In this document: positions 41,327 through 50,309 of the stretch, one piece after another | Position numbering within the stretch: the stretch's first letter is position 1 | Layout: the number at the start of each line of letters is the position of its first letter | DNA from: Clostridia bacterium | Lineage (GTDB): Bacteria; Bacillota; Clostridia; Christensenellales; Aristaeellaceae | Direction: 5' to 3' | Length of the DNA: 64,000 nucleotides | Assembly: GCA_017512805.1 (NCBI GenBank) | Contig: JAFWES010000015.1 | Coordinates: 1-64,000 of the forward strand | Made by a program: the position numbers and the translations under genes | Notes under the pieces: model-generated | Told to the model about the DNA's origin: nothing | The model's database searches: none | Seen by the model: the letters and a program-made list of their open reading frames with translations, nothing else

Positions 41327-43225
41327 CTATTCCGCCATCTCTGTCCAGATTTCGTACAGCCGGTCGATTTCCGTTTTCAGGTCGTTATATGCTTTTGTCA
41401 GCTTCTGCGCTTCTTCCGGGTTCTGCCAGATGTCAGGCTTCGCCAGCCGTTCCTCCATCTCCGCGGCGCTGGTTTCCGTATCCGCGATCTGCTTTTCCAG
41501 GTTCTTCAGCTTTTCCTTCTCCGCCCGGATCCGTTTTTCCTCTTCCCGGCTTTTCCGCTTTTCCTTCTCCGCGGCGGTCCGGGTCATCTGGGGCTGATCC
41601 GCGTCCGGACCCCTGCCCCGGCTGACGGCGTTGAAGTAATCGTCATAGTTCCCCAAATAGGCCTTCAGGCTCTGATCCTCCAGCGCCCAGACCTTATCCG
41701 CAAACCGGTTCATAAAGTACCGGTCGTGGCTGATGGCGATGATGGTGCCCTCGAAGCCTTCCAGCGCCTCCTCCAATACCTCCCGGCTGTCCATATCCAG
41801 GTGGTTGGTGGGCTCGTCCAGCAGCAGCACATTATCCTTGCGCAGCATCAGCTCCGTCAGGGCCACCCGGCCCTTCTCCCCGCCGCTGAGGGTGGAAATC
41901 GGACTGAACACCTCATCTCCGGTAAAAAGGAACTGACCCAGCGCGCCCCGGATTTCGTACTGTTCCATCCGGGGAAAGCGATCCCATACCTCGTCCAGAA
42001 TGGTTTTCCCCTCATTCAGGCCCGCCTGGTGCTGATCATAATAGCCGATATCCACGCCGGCCCCCCAGCGGATCCGCCCGCTGTCCGGTTTTTCCTGCCC
42101 GATCAGGCACTTGAAGAGGGTGGACTTGCCGGTGCCGTTGTCCCCGATCAGGGCGATCCGGTCCCCGGCCCGGACATGCAGATTCATGTTTTCGAAAAGA
42201 ACCCGCTCCCCGTAGGCTTTTTGGAGTCCCTCGGCGATGAGCACGTCGTCTCCCGTCCGCCGCCGGGTCCCGAAGCGGAAGTGAATCTCCCCTTCCTCCT
42301 GGGGTTTTTCCAGCCGTTCCATCTTTTCCAGCCGTTTTTCCCGGCTTTCCGCCGCCCGGATGCTCTTCTCCCGATTGAAACGCCGATAGGTGGCGATGAT
42401 CGCCTCCTGCCTGGCGATTTCCTTCTGCTGCATCTCCCAGGCCTTCATCCTGGCTTCGTATACCGCTGTCCGTTTCTCCAGGTATTCCGTATAATTGCCG
42501 CTGTAGCTTTCCGCGGTGCCCAGAATCAGCTCCGTCATCCGGCCGCAGACATGATCCATGAAGGCGCGGTCGTGGCTGATCACCAGCACCGCGCCGCGCC
42601 AGTTCTGCAGATAATCCTCCAGCCAGGCGATGCTCTTCAGATCCAGATGGTTGGTGGGTTCATCCAAAAGCAGCAGGTCCGGACCGGTCAGCAGCATCCG
42701 CCCCAGGGCCAGCCGGGTCCGCTCGCCGCCGGACAGGATGGACACCGGCTCGTTCTGGTGGCTGCGCAGATCGAGTCCGGCCAGCACCCCGGCCACCTGG
42801 GACCGCCATCCGTATCCGTTTCCGTCCTCAAAAGCCCGGGTCTGGGCGTCGTATTTCCCGCCCAGCTGCCGCAGCCGTTCCGGATCCCCGGCCGCCTCCG
42901 CCATCTGGGCTTCCGTCTCCCGCATCTCGGCTTCCAGGGCCACCATGGGGTCAAACACGCTCTCCAGCGTCCGCAGCACCGTGTCCTTGCCGTCCAGCGC
43001 TCCCTGCTGTGCCAGATACCCGATCTTCAGCCCCTTCTGCAGGGAAACGGAGCCCTCGTCAGCGCTTTCCTCCCCGGCGATAATCTTCATCAGGGTGCTT
43101 TTGCCGCTGCCGTTGACCCCCACAAGGCCCATGCGTTCCCCATCCTGCAGGGTCAGGTTCACTTCCTTCAGCACCTCATGGGTCCCGAAGCTCTTTTTCA
43201 CCCCCTGGAGGGAAAGAATGATCAT
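41327..43225 (-). CDS. ABC-F family ATPase
   Basis: 632 residues with two ATPase domains and no membrane helices. First domain: GVNGSGKSTLMK, LSGGERTRLALG, LLLLDEPTNHLD. Linker with AIIATYRRFNREKSIRAAE. Second: GDNGTGKSTLFK, LSGGEKGRVALT, LLLDEPTNHLD, then a charged coiled coil (about 545-632). ABC-F proteins act at the ribosome; the long C-terminal coil fits the Uup/YdiF branch. Whether it gives antibiotic protection cannot be read here. Confidence 0.92.
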   Translation of the reverse strand: MIILSLQGVKKSFGTHEVLKEVNLTLQDGERMGLVGVNGSGKSTLMKIIAGEESADEGSVSLQKGLKIGYLAQQGALDGKDTVLRTLESVFDPMVALEAEMRETEAQMAEAAGDPERLRQLGGKYDAQTRAFEDGNGYGWRSQVAGVLAGLDLRSHQNEPVSILSGGERTRLALGRMLLTGPDLLLLDEPTNHLDLKSIAWLEDYLQNWRGAVLVISHDRAFMDHVCGRMTELILGTAESYSGNYTEYLEKRTAVYEARMKAWEMQQKEIARQEAIIATYRRFNREKSIRAAESREKRLEKMERLEKPQEEGEIHFRFGTRRRTGDDVLIAEGLQKAYGERVLFENMNLHVRAGDRIALIGDNGTGKSTLFKCLIGQEKPDSGRIRWGAGVDIGYYDQHQAGLNEGKTILDEVWDRFPRMEQYEIRGALGQFLFTGDEVFSPISTLSGGEKGRVALTELMLRKDNVLLLDEPTNHLDMDSREVLEEALEGFEGTIIAISHDRYFMNRFADKVWALEDQSLKAYLGNYDDYFNAVSRGRGPDADQPQMTRTAAEKEKRKSREEEKRIRAEKEKLKNLEKQIADTETSAAEMEERLAKPDIWQNPEEAQKLTKAYNDLKTEIDRLYEIWTEMAE

Positions 43226-43361
43226 GCCGTTTCCTTCTCCTCTGCGGCGGCCGTGAATGCCCCGCCGTCTTCAGATCTCCTGCCGCGCGGCACAGGTCGG
43301 CCCGCCCCGCCCCGCGGATCTGAAAACGGCGTTGCGTGCCTGCCGCCCCTTCCTGTCCTTT

Positions 43362-44216
43362 TTATTCGGATGACGGTTCTGTCACCTGCTGCCTGCTCCC
43401 GGGCGCCGAATGGGTCTCTCTGATGATATAGACCGGGCCCCGGGTATCCCGCTGGGCTACATTCAGGGTCACATCCCGCCCCGGCTGGATATCCTCCAGG
43501 CCCAGATAATCCGTATTGACCCTCATCGCCAGCTCCGGCGTATTGTTTTCGCCGCTCAAATGCCCCAGCAGCACGGTTCCCGTACCGGCGTTCACCAGCG
43601 CCCGCAGGGCCTTCGCGCAGCTTTCATTGCTCAGATGCCCCCGTTCCCCGAGGATTCTGGCCTTCAGCGCCGAGCTGTAATGCGGATTCCTCCGAAGCAT
43701 ATCCGGGTCATGGTTGCTTTCCAGCAGAATCAGGCTGCTGCCGGCGATCTGATCGTACACTTCCCGGGTAAAACAGCCCAGATCCGTGGCGGTGGATACG
43801 CTCAGGTTTCCGCCGTAGAGCCGGAAGCCCACCGGTTCCTGGGCGTCATGGGGAATGGGAAAGCTCACCACGCCCAGGTCTCCCAGATAAAAATCCCGTC
43901 CGGCGTAAAACTCCCGTCTCAGCTCCGGGGGAATCTTCCCGATCTTCCCCTCCATGCCCAGCCATGTGCCGGAGGTCGCGTAAACAGGAAGGCCGTGGCG
44001 CCGGGCCAGGACGCCCACCCCCTGAATATGATCGCTGTGCTCATGGGTCACCAGTATGCCGCTGAGGGTTCCCGGATCCACCCCGATGCTCCTCAGGGCC
44101 TCCTCGATGGCCCGTCCGGGCTTTCCCGCGTCAATCAGCAGGCGGGTGTACCCGTACTGGCAAAACAGCGCGTTCCCGCTGGATCCCGAGAACAGCGGGC
44201 AAAAATACATCTCCAT
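43362..44216 (-). CDS. walJ: MBL-fold hydrolase, WalJ/YycJ type
   Basis: 284 residues. The start MEMYFCPLFSGSSGNALF and the metal motif THEHSDHIQGV (about 57-67), SNHD and ERGHLSN are the signature of WalJ/YycJ, an exonuclease-like protein that in bacilli is encoded with the WalRK two-component system. No walRK lies here; the gene is at the end of the surface-glycan run and only 24 bases after the LicD gene. Confidence 0.85.
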   Translation of the reverse strand: MEMYFCPLFSGSSGNALFCQYGYTRLLIDAGKPGRAIEEALRSIGVDPGTLSGILVTHEHSDHIQGVGVLARRHGLPVYATSGTWLGMEGKIGKIPPELRREFYAGRDFYLGDLGVVSFPIPHDAQEPVGFRLYGGNLSVSTATDLGCFTREVYDQIAGSSLILLESNHDPDMLRRNPHYSSALKARILGERGHLSNESCAKALRALVNAGTGTVLLGHLSGENNTPELAMRVNTDYLGLEDIQPGRDVTLNVAQRDTRGPVYIIRETHSAPGSRQQVTEPSSE

Positions 44217-44240
44217 CCGTCGTCCGTCTCCCCGCCAATC

Positions 44241-44984
44241 CTACAGGTCCAGATGCTTCGCCACCCGTTCCTCCGGCGGGGGCGGGGTCATGTAATCCGG
44301 TCCAAACAGGATGGTCAGCACCTCGTCGTACTTCTTCGGAATCAAGGCCTGAACATCCTCAAAGGGAACCTTCATTTTCTCCGCGAACTGCTCCGGATGC
44401 CACACATGGGTCATCAGCTCAAAGGCGCCGTTGCTCATATGCAGATCGTTTCCTTCCTTGACCCGGGTGGAAACCTTTTCGTACCGTTTCGCCTTCCACG
44501 CATAGGAGAAGGGCAGGCCCAGAAGATGGGTCCCCCGCAGCAGAATCCGGTTCTTCAGGCCGAAGCGGCTGTAATCCACATTCTTCTTCATCATCCCCTG
44601 CAGCAGGTGCAGATGCAGCAGATGCGCCTTGCGCCGGAAGCCTTCCGGGGGCAGGGGATCCAGGATGAACAGGTCCGTAAAGGCGGCGGCCTTCTCCGGA
44701 TCCCGGTTCATCACCCGGGGGGTCCAGGTATCCAGATAGGTCAGTTCAAACCGGGGATCGCATTCCCTGGGGTACACCTCCCGCAGCCTGGTAAACTCCC
44801 CCCGGGTCAAAAGCAGGTCCACATCGTCATCCCAGGGGATGAATCCCTTGTGCCGTACGGCCCCCAGCAGCGTCCCACACATGAGATTATACTGGATGCC
44901 GTGCCGTTCGCAGACGGACACGATGTCCCGCAGCTGCTCCAGCAGCTCCTCATGAATCTGTTCCAGCGTCAGTTCTTTTTTCAT
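44241..44984 (-). CDS. LicD-family transferase
   Basis: 247 residues. The family core MCGTLLGAVRHKGFIPWDDDVDL (split at residue 50; 35-57) contains the metal-binding Asp cluster of LicD/fukutin nucleotidyltransferase-fold enzymes, which move phosphocholine or similar phospho-alditols onto glycans. Its start overlaps the end of the transketolase C-subunit gene by 35 bases, tying it to that pathway. Confidence 0.87.
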   Translation of the reverse strand: MKKELTLEQIHEELLEQLRDIVSVCERHGIQYNLMCGTLLGAVRHKGFIPWDDDVDLLLTRGEFTRLREVYPRECDPRFELTYLDTWTPRVMNRDPEKAAAFTDLFILDPLPPEGFRRKAHLLHLHLLQGMMKKNVDYSRFGLKNRILLRGTHLLGLPFSYAWKAKRYEKVSTRVKEGNDLHMSNGAFELMTHVWHPEQFAEKMKVPFEDVQALIPKKYDEVLTILFGPDYMTPPPPEERVAKHLDL

Positions 44985-45900
44985 ATACGATGGCCGCCGC
45001 CTTTTCAGCGATGGCTTCTCCGTCGATTCCGTACATTTTTCGCAGATAGGCCTGCGTCCCTACCACCGTGGTGAAAGCGTCCCGAAGGCCGAGCCTGTGC
45101 ACCCGGCAGGGCGTGCCCGCTTCCGCCACCGTCTCGCACACCGCGCCGCCGAAGCCGCCCGTGATATTGTGCTCCTCCACGGTGATCAGCTGCCCATAGG
45201 TCCGGGCCAGCCGGATGATCCGCTCCGTGTCCAAGGGCTTGATGCAGGGGAAGCTCCAGACCTCCGCCCGGATTCCCTTCCCCGCCAGGATTTCCGCCGC
45301 CTTCCCGACCTCCGCCAGGATGCCTCCGGCAGACAGCAGGGCCACATCCGTCCCCTCCCGCAGGCGGACCGCCTCCGGAAAACGCCAGCCTTCGATCGCT
45401 CCCGCGTGCGCCCAGGGCTCGTTCCCCCGGCCCAGCCGCAGGTAGCAGGTCCCCGGCGTGCCGAAGAAGGCCGGCACCACCGCTTCCGTCTCCGCGGGAT
45501 CCCCCGGGGTAAAGCAGGTGACCTCCGGGATGGCCCTCATCACCGCCATATCCTCGGTGGCATGATGACTCATCCCCAGGCTGCCGTAGACAAAGCCGCC
45601 TCCCACGCACACGATTTTCACGTCCCGCCCGTGGTACGCGCAGTCGTTCCGGATCTGCTCCAGGGGCCTCAGGGTGGGAAAGTTCCCGATGGAATACACG
45701 ACGACTTTCCGCTCGGTGGCCGCCAGCCCGGCGGCCAGCCCGACCATGCTCTGCTCCGCGATGCCGGCATTGATCAGCCTGTCCGGAAATCTTTCCTTCA
45801 CCGGCCGCAGCACCCCAAAGCCCAGATCCCCGGTAATCAGGACGATCCGGGCATCCCTGTCCATTTCCCGCAGCAGGGCCCTCACAAACGCGTCTCTCAT
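44950..45900 (-). CDS. transketolase, C-terminal (pyrimidine) subunit
   Basis: 316 residues: GDLGFGVLRPVKERFPDRLINAGIAEQSMVGLAAGLA (split), where the Glu of AEQ activates thiamine diphosphate, then PTLRPLEQIRND and a C-terminal domain with TVEEHNITGGFG. This half joins the N-terminal subunit encoded just before it with a 4-base ATGA overlap. Split transketolases of this kind often serve glycan or secondary pathways, not the pentose-phosphate cycle. Confidence 0.88.
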   Translation of the reverse strand: MRDAFVRALLREMDRDARIVLITGDLGFGVLRPVKERFPDRLINAGIAEQSMVGLAAGLAATERKVVVYSIGNFPTLRPLEQIRNDCAYHGRDVKIVCVGGGFVYGSLGMSHHATEDMAVMRAIPEVTCFTPGDPAETEAVVPAFFGTPGTCYLRLGRGNEPWAHAGAIEGWRFPEAVRLREGTDVALLSAGGILAEVGKAAEILAGKGIRAEVWSFPCIKPLDTERIIRLARTYGQLITVEEHNITGGFGGAVCETVAEAGTPCRVHRLGLRDAFTTVVGTQAYLRKMYGIDGEAIAEKAAAIVYEKRTDAGTDS

Positions 45901-46772
45901 GGCCGTTGCGCCTCCAGTTCCTTCAGGGCCGCCTCATATTCCTCTCCCTGAGGAGTCCTGTAATGCCAGAGAATCCGGTTCTCCATGAAGGAGACTCCCT
46001 TGCCTTTGACGGTATGCGCCAGAATCACGGTCGGTTTTCCGCTTCCGGCGTTTCTCCAGGCCCAGTCAAAGGCCCCTTCCAGCGCGGCCGTATCGTGCCC
46101 GTCACAGCTGCGCACGTTCCATCCGAAGGCGCGCCATTTATCCTCAAAGGGCTCCAGCGCCAGGGTGTTGCTGACGAAATCCAGGCTCTGCATGTGGTTG
46201 TAATCCACCACCGCCACCAGCCGGTCCAGCTTAAACTGGGCCGCCTGCAGGGCGCTTTCCCAGACCGCCCCTTCGTCACATTCCCCGTCTCCTAGCACCA
46301 CCACGGTTCGCCAGAGCGCTCCGTCCATTTTCGCCCCCAGCGCCATTCCGGCCCCCACGGCCAGCCCGTGCCCCAGGCTGCCCGTGGACACTTCCACCCC
46401 GGGCACCCCTTTGTGGCTCACGTGCCCGCTGAGCCGGGATCCGTTCCCGTAATGGGTGCTGAGCTCCTCCACCGGAAAAAACCCCGTTTCCGCCAAGGCG
46501 GCGTACACGGCGCTGCCCGCGTGCCCCTTGCTGAGGATCAGCCTGTCCCGGTCCGGCTTCCGGGGATCCCCGGCGTCCACATTCAGCACCGTACCGTACA
46601 GCACGGCGATGATTTCCGCCACGCTGAAAACGCTGCCGATATGGCTTCCCCGGCTGATGTGGGCCATTTCCAGCCCGTTCCGCCGGATCAGCCAGGCCAG
46701 CACCCGGGGATCCCGGACCGGGATGGGGTTTCCCCGAAAAGCGCTGTGAACCCGTTCTTCGTAATCGCCCAT
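45897..46772 (-). CDS. transketolase, N-terminal (thiamine diphosphate) subunit
   Basis: 291 residues. The cofactor motif is VVLGDGECDEGAVWES with DYN (about 145-180). SKGHAGSAVYAALAETGFF is the usual early segment, GSLGHGLAVGAGMA a conserved turn. AGGAGG lies 5 bases before the ATG. The gene directly precedes the C-terminal subunit. Confidence 0.9.
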   Translation of the reverse strand: MGDYEERVHSAFRGNPIPVRDPRVLAWLIRRNGLEMAHISRGSHIGSVFSVAEIIAVLYGTVLNVDAGDPRKPDRDRLILSKGHAGSAVYAALAETGFFPVEELSTHYGNGSRLSGHVSHKGVPGVEVSTGSLGHGLAVGAGMALGAKMDGALWRTVVVLGDGECDEGAVWESALQAAQFKLDRLVAVVDYNHMQSLDFVSNTLALEPFEDKWRAFGWNVRSCDGHDTAALEGAFDWAWRNAGSGKPTVILAHTVKGKGVSFMENRILWHYRTPQGEEYEAALKELEAQRP

Positions 46773-46865
46773 ACCGTCCTCCTTCCCGGATGCTTTGCAC
46801 TGTGCGCGCCGCGGAATCCGCGCCCGCGGACGCGCCCGCAGGCGCCGCTCCGGCCTTCCCGGCGT

Positions 46866-47549
46866 TTACGACCTCTCCCGTGCGGCCTTCTCCGCTTTTC
46901 GGAAGACGCCGCCGATGGTTTCCCAGAACAGCTGCCAGTCCAGCCGGAAGCTTTGATTTCTGGCATATTCCACCCGCAGCCTGTTCTTCTCGGGCAAAAT
47001 CAGCCGCTCAAAGTTTCCCACCGGATCCTCCTCCCCCACAATCTCGTCCTGGGCAATAAAGGTGATGCTGCTCCGGTCGGTCACCCCGGGCCGCACCCAC
47101 AGAATGCACTGCTCCTCCTCCGTATACCGCTGCGTGTACAGGAGCAGCTCCGGCCGGGGGCCCACGAAACTCATGTCCCCCTTCAGGATGTTCAGCAGCT
47201 GCGGCACCTCGTCCAGCTTGAAGCGGCGCATAATCCGCCCGGCCCCCGTGACCCGGGTATCATTCTTCGCCGTGGTGCCGCCGGTCTGATCCGCCCCGAC
47301 CACCATGCTGCGGAACTTGAAGATATAGAAGGGCTGATTGTGATATCCGCCCCGGACCGCCCGATAGAATACCGGGCCGGGGGAATCCAGCTTCACCCAG
47401 ACGGCCAGGGGAATCATGATGACCGCGCCGGGAATCAGGAGCACAACCGCCAGCAGCAGGTCGATTCCCCGCTTCACCACCTTGCTGTAAAAGGGATGGG
47501 ACAGCGGCCCGTCCCATCGGGGCATCTTCGGCAGATCTTTTTTGCTCAT
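46866..47549 (-). CDS. undecaprenyl-phosphate sugar transferase (short, monotopic form)
   Basis: 227 residues with one N-terminal hydrophobic helix (LLLAVVLLIPGAVIM). Bacterial sugar transferase hallmarks: SPGPVFYRAVRGG, FYIFKFRSM, RRFKLDEVPQLLNILKGDMSF (split) and VGPRPEL. It would transfer a sugar-1-phosphate from a nucleotide sugar to undecaprenyl phosphate, the first step of a surface glycan. Lacks the four extra helices of WbaP. Its ATG overlaps the parB stop. Confidence 0.9.
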   Translation of the reverse strand: MSKKDLPKMPRWDGPLSHPFYSKVVKRGIDLLLAVVLLIPGAVIMIPLAVWVKLDSPGPVFYRAVRGGYHNQPFYIFKFRSMVVGADQTGGTTAKNDTRVTGAGRIMRRFKLDEVPQLLNILKGDMSFVGPRPELLLYTQRYTEEEQCILWVRPGVTDRSSITFIAQDEIVGEEDPVGNFERLILPEKNRLRVEYARNQSFRLDWQLFWETIGGVFRKAEKAARERS

Positions 47550-48421
47550 GCTTCTATCCGCTCCAACAGCTCATGCAGCCGGTTCAGCTCTTCCAGGCTG
47601 CTGTACTGCAGCACGATCTTTCCTTTTTTGGGCGTCCCACTGAGCACCGCCCGCATGCCGGTCTTCTCCAGCAGGCGATCCTGCAGCTCCCGCAGCTCGG
47701 GCGCCAGGGGCTTTGGGGGCTTCTGTTTCCGGCCGACGGACTCCTCCCCTTTGATCTTCGCGGCCAGGGCTTCCATCTGGCGGACATTCAGCCCCTCATC
47801 CGCCGCCTTCTTCGCCAGGGTGATCTGCGTGCGTGAATCGGAAAGCCCCGCCAGCACCCGCGCGTGACCGGCGGTCAAAAGCCCGTCCCGCACCATATCC
47901 GTCACTTCCTCCGGCAGGTTCAGCAGCCGGATCAGGTTTGCCACCGCGGGACGGCTCTTGCCCAGCCGCTGCGCCACCTTCTCCTGGGTATAGCCGCACT
48001 GCTGCATCAGCGCCCGGATGCCCCGTGCTTCCTCCACCGGGTTCAGATCCTCCCGCTGCAGGTTTTCAATCAGGGAAATTTCCATCTGCCGGACAATGTC
48101 CAGATCCCGGATCACGCAGGGCACCGTCTCCATCCCCGCCATGCGGCAGGCCCGGTACCGCCTTTCTCCCGCGATGATCCGATACCGCCCGTTGCTGGCC
48201 GGCACCACGATCAGCGGCTGCAGCACACCCTGATCCCGGATGCTTTCCGAAAGCTGGGCCATGGTCTCCTCGTCAAAATGCTTTCGGGGCTGATCCGGGT
48301 TGGGATCCAGCTCCCCGATGGATATTTCCTGAATGCTGGTCCCGTTTCCGGACCCCCAGTCCTCCTGATCCGCGAACAGGGAGTCCAGCCCGCGCCCCAG
48401 ACCGTGCGCTTTCTTTGCCAT
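47546..48421 (-). CDS. parB: ParB/Spo0J chromosome-partitioning protein
   Basis: 291 residues. The ParB nuclease-like CTP domain has GERRYRACRMAG (about 90-101), the HTH is YTQEKVAQRLGKSRPAVANLI (about 135-155), and the C-terminal dimer domain follows. Length and order are standard. It loads at parS sites near the replication origin; none was seen in this window. Preceded by parA. Confidence 0.93.
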   Translation of the reverse strand: MAKKAHGLGRGLDSLFADQEDWGSGNGTSIQEISIGELDPNPDQPRKHFDEETMAQLSESIRDQGVLQPLIVVPASNGRYRIIAGERRYRACRMAGMETVPCVIRDLDIVRQMEISLIENLQREDLNPVEEARGIRALMQQCGYTQEKVAQRLGKSRPAVANLIRLLNLPEEVTDMVRDGLLTAGHARVLAGLSDSRTQITLAKKAADEGLNVRQMEALAAKIKGEESVGRKQKPPKPLAPELRELQDRLLEKTGMRAVLSGTPKKGKIVLQYSSLEELNRLHELLERIEA

Positions 48422-48436
48422 GGAACGCTGTCCTCC

Positions 48437-49204
48437 TTATGCTTTCTTGTTCCGGCTCAGAACTTCCTTCGCCAGCGCCTGATACGCCAGTGCCCCGGAA
48501 CTCTTCGGGTCGTAAAGATGAATAGGCTCCCCGTGGCTGGGGGCCTCTCCCAGCCGCACATTCCGCGGAATCGTCGTGGCAAAAACCTCTTTCTTGAAGT
48601 GCTTCTTGACCTGATCCACCACCTGCAGCCCCAGATTCGTCCGCCCGTCCAGCATGGTCAGCAGCACGCCCTCCAGCTCCAGCCGGGGGTTCATGGTCCT
48701 TTTCACCCGGCTGACGGTGTTCATGAGGCTGGTCACCCCCTCCAGCGCGTAATACTCGCACTGGATGGGAATCAGCACCGAGTCCGCCGCCGCCAGGGCG
48801 TTGAGGGTCAGCAGGCTCAGGCTGGGCGGGCAGTCCACAAAGATATATGCGAAATCCTCCCGGATGGGAGCCAGTAATGTTTTTAGATAGTATTCGCGCC
48901 GTTCTTCTCCCACAAGTTCCACTTCCGCGCCGGCTAAACGGATATCCGCTCCCACCAGACGCAGTTTTTTTACATTTGTCTTCTGGATGCAGTCCTGTAT
49001 TCTGGACCGGCCCATCATGGCGTCATAGATGCTGTTCCCATCCTTCACCCGGCAGCCGAGGCCGCTGGTGGTATTCCCCTGGGGATCCAGATCCACCATC
49101 AGAACCTTTTTCCCCATTTCCGCCAGCCAAGCGGACAAATTCACGGCGGTCGTCGTTTTTCCGACGCCGCCCTTCTGATTCGTGATTGCGATGATCTTTC
49201 CCAT
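48437..49204 (-). CDS. parA: ParA/Soj chromosome-partitioning ATPase
   Basis: 255 residues. Deviant Walker A is QKGGVGKTTTAVNLS (10-24), then VDLDPQGNTTSG and DCPPSLSLLTLNALAAAD. It binds DNA in the ATP form and moves ParB-bound origins. First gene of the run parA-parB-sugar transferase; the start lies next to the divergent ABC gene. Confidence 0.94.
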   Translation of the reverse strand: MGKIIAITNQKGGVGKTTTAVNLSAWLAEMGKKVLMVDLDPQGNTTSGLGCRVKDGNSIYDAMMGRSRIQDCIQKTNVKKLRLVGADIRLAGAEVELVGEERREYYLKTLLAPIREDFAYIFVDCPPSLSLLTLNALAAADSVLIPIQCEYYALEGVTSLMNTVSRVKRTMNPRLELEGVLLTMLDGRTNLGLQVVDQVKKHFKKEVFATTIPRNVRLGEAPSHGEPIHLYDPKSSGALAYQALAKEVLSRNKKA

Positions 49205-49223
49205 GGTCAGCCCTTTCCGATGA

Positions 49224-49252
49224 TTTACACAAAAATCAACGTCTGCTATAAT
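49224..49252 (+). promoter_or_regulatory. promoter of the metal-type ABC operon
   Basis: TTTACA (49224-49229), 17 bases, TATAAT (49247-49252). It lies in the 85-base gap shared with the divergent parA gene. Confidence 0.65.
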
Positions 49253-49289
49253 ACATCATTATCGGTGTTTTTTCAAGGAGGAACCCACG

Positions 49290-50309
49290 ATGCGACTCTC
49301 CCGCTGTGACCTGTGCCATATCGATCTGGATCGGGTTTCCGTCCGCCGGGGCGGGCAGCAGCTGCTGCAGGATGTATCCATGCATATCCACTGCGGTCAG
49401 CTCACCGTTCTCATCGGGCAGAACGGCGCCGGCAAAACCACCCTGATCCGGGCCCTCCTGGGGGAAATCCCCCACAGCGGCTCCATCCGGCATCTGGACA
49501 GCGCCGGGCGTGATCTGGCTCATCTGACCACCGGGTACGTGCCTCAGCATCTCGCCTTCGATCCGGAAATGCCTCTGACGGTGATGGATTTTCTGGCTGC
49601 CTCCATGACCCGCCGCCCGGTGTGGACCGGGGTCGGCTCCCGTGTCCGCGCCCGGGTTCTTCAGGCCCTGAAGGAGGTCAGCGCGGAGGATCTGGCGGAC
49701 CGTCCCCTGGGCCGCTGCTCCGGGGGGGAGCTGCAAAGGGTGCTCCTGGCGCTGGCGCTTCATCCGGCTCCGGACCTGCTGGTGCTGGACGAGCCCGTCA
49801 GCGGCGTGGACCGCAACGGCCTGAAGCTCTTTCTCGATACGGTGACCCGTTTGAAGGAGCGAAAGCACATCGCCCTCCTGCTGGTCAGTCACGATCTTCG
49901 CCTGGTCCGGGAGTACGCGGATCACGTGATTCTGCTGGATAAAAACGTCCTAGCCCAGGGGTCGCCCGGCGAGGTCTTCGCATCCCCCGCCTTCAATCAA
50001 GTCTTTGGCGCCGGAACGGAAGCGGAAACGGAAGGCGCGCCGGACGCTGCGCCTGCGCGGACGGTTCCCTCCGGAAAATCCGCCGGTGACCCGCGCCCGG
50101 ATGTCTCCGCCAGCCGGATCGTCCGCCTTACGTCCCACCGACGCGACGAGACCTCCCGAACCCCGGCCGGTCCCGCTCCCGATCGGAATCCGGCCGATGA
50201 GGAAGGCGATGGCGGATCCGTGCCCGGGGTGGACGGACGAACAGATCCGGGGTCCGAACGAGAATCGTCCGCGTCCGGAATCCCATCCGGCCAGGAGGTG
50301 CAAAACTGA
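49290..50309 (+). CDS. metal ABC transporter ATPase (ZnuC/MntB type) with long disordered tail
   Basis: 339 residues. Walker A GQNGAGKTTLIR (about 43-54), CSGGELQRVLLA, Walker B LLVLDEPVSGVD. The ATPase ends near residue 250; the last 90 residues are Pro/Gly/Ser/Asp/Arg-rich with no predicted fold, and such a tail is unusual in this family. Its TGA shares bases with the permease ATG. Metal specificity is inferred from the partner permease only. Confidence 0.85.
   Translation: MRLSRCDLCHIDLDRVSVRRGGQQLLQDVSMHIHCGQLTVLIGQNGAGKTTLIRALLGEIPHSGSIRHLDSAGRDLAHLTTGYVPQHLAFDPEMPLTVMDFLAASMTRRPVWTGVGSRVRARVLQALKEVSAEDLADRPLGRCSGGELQRVLLALALHPAPDLLVLDEPVSGVDRNGLKLFLDTVTRLKERKHIALLLVSHDLRLVREYADHVILLDKNVLAQGSPGEVFASPAFNQVFGAGTEAETEGAPDAAPARTVPSGKSAGDPRPDVSASRIVRLTSHRRDETSRTPAGPAPDRNPADEEGDGGSVPGVDGRTDPGSERESSASGIPSGQEVQN

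Noticed and set aside
40310..43423. 1037-codon open frame on the plus strand
   Set aside because: It is antisense to the kinase and ABC-F genes, whose motifs are complete; its own protein is a Pro/His/Gln/Arg-rich sequence without domains.
47546..49290. parS site (TGTTTCACGTGAAACA) near parAB
   Set aside because: No match was seen in this window; the origin may lie outside it.
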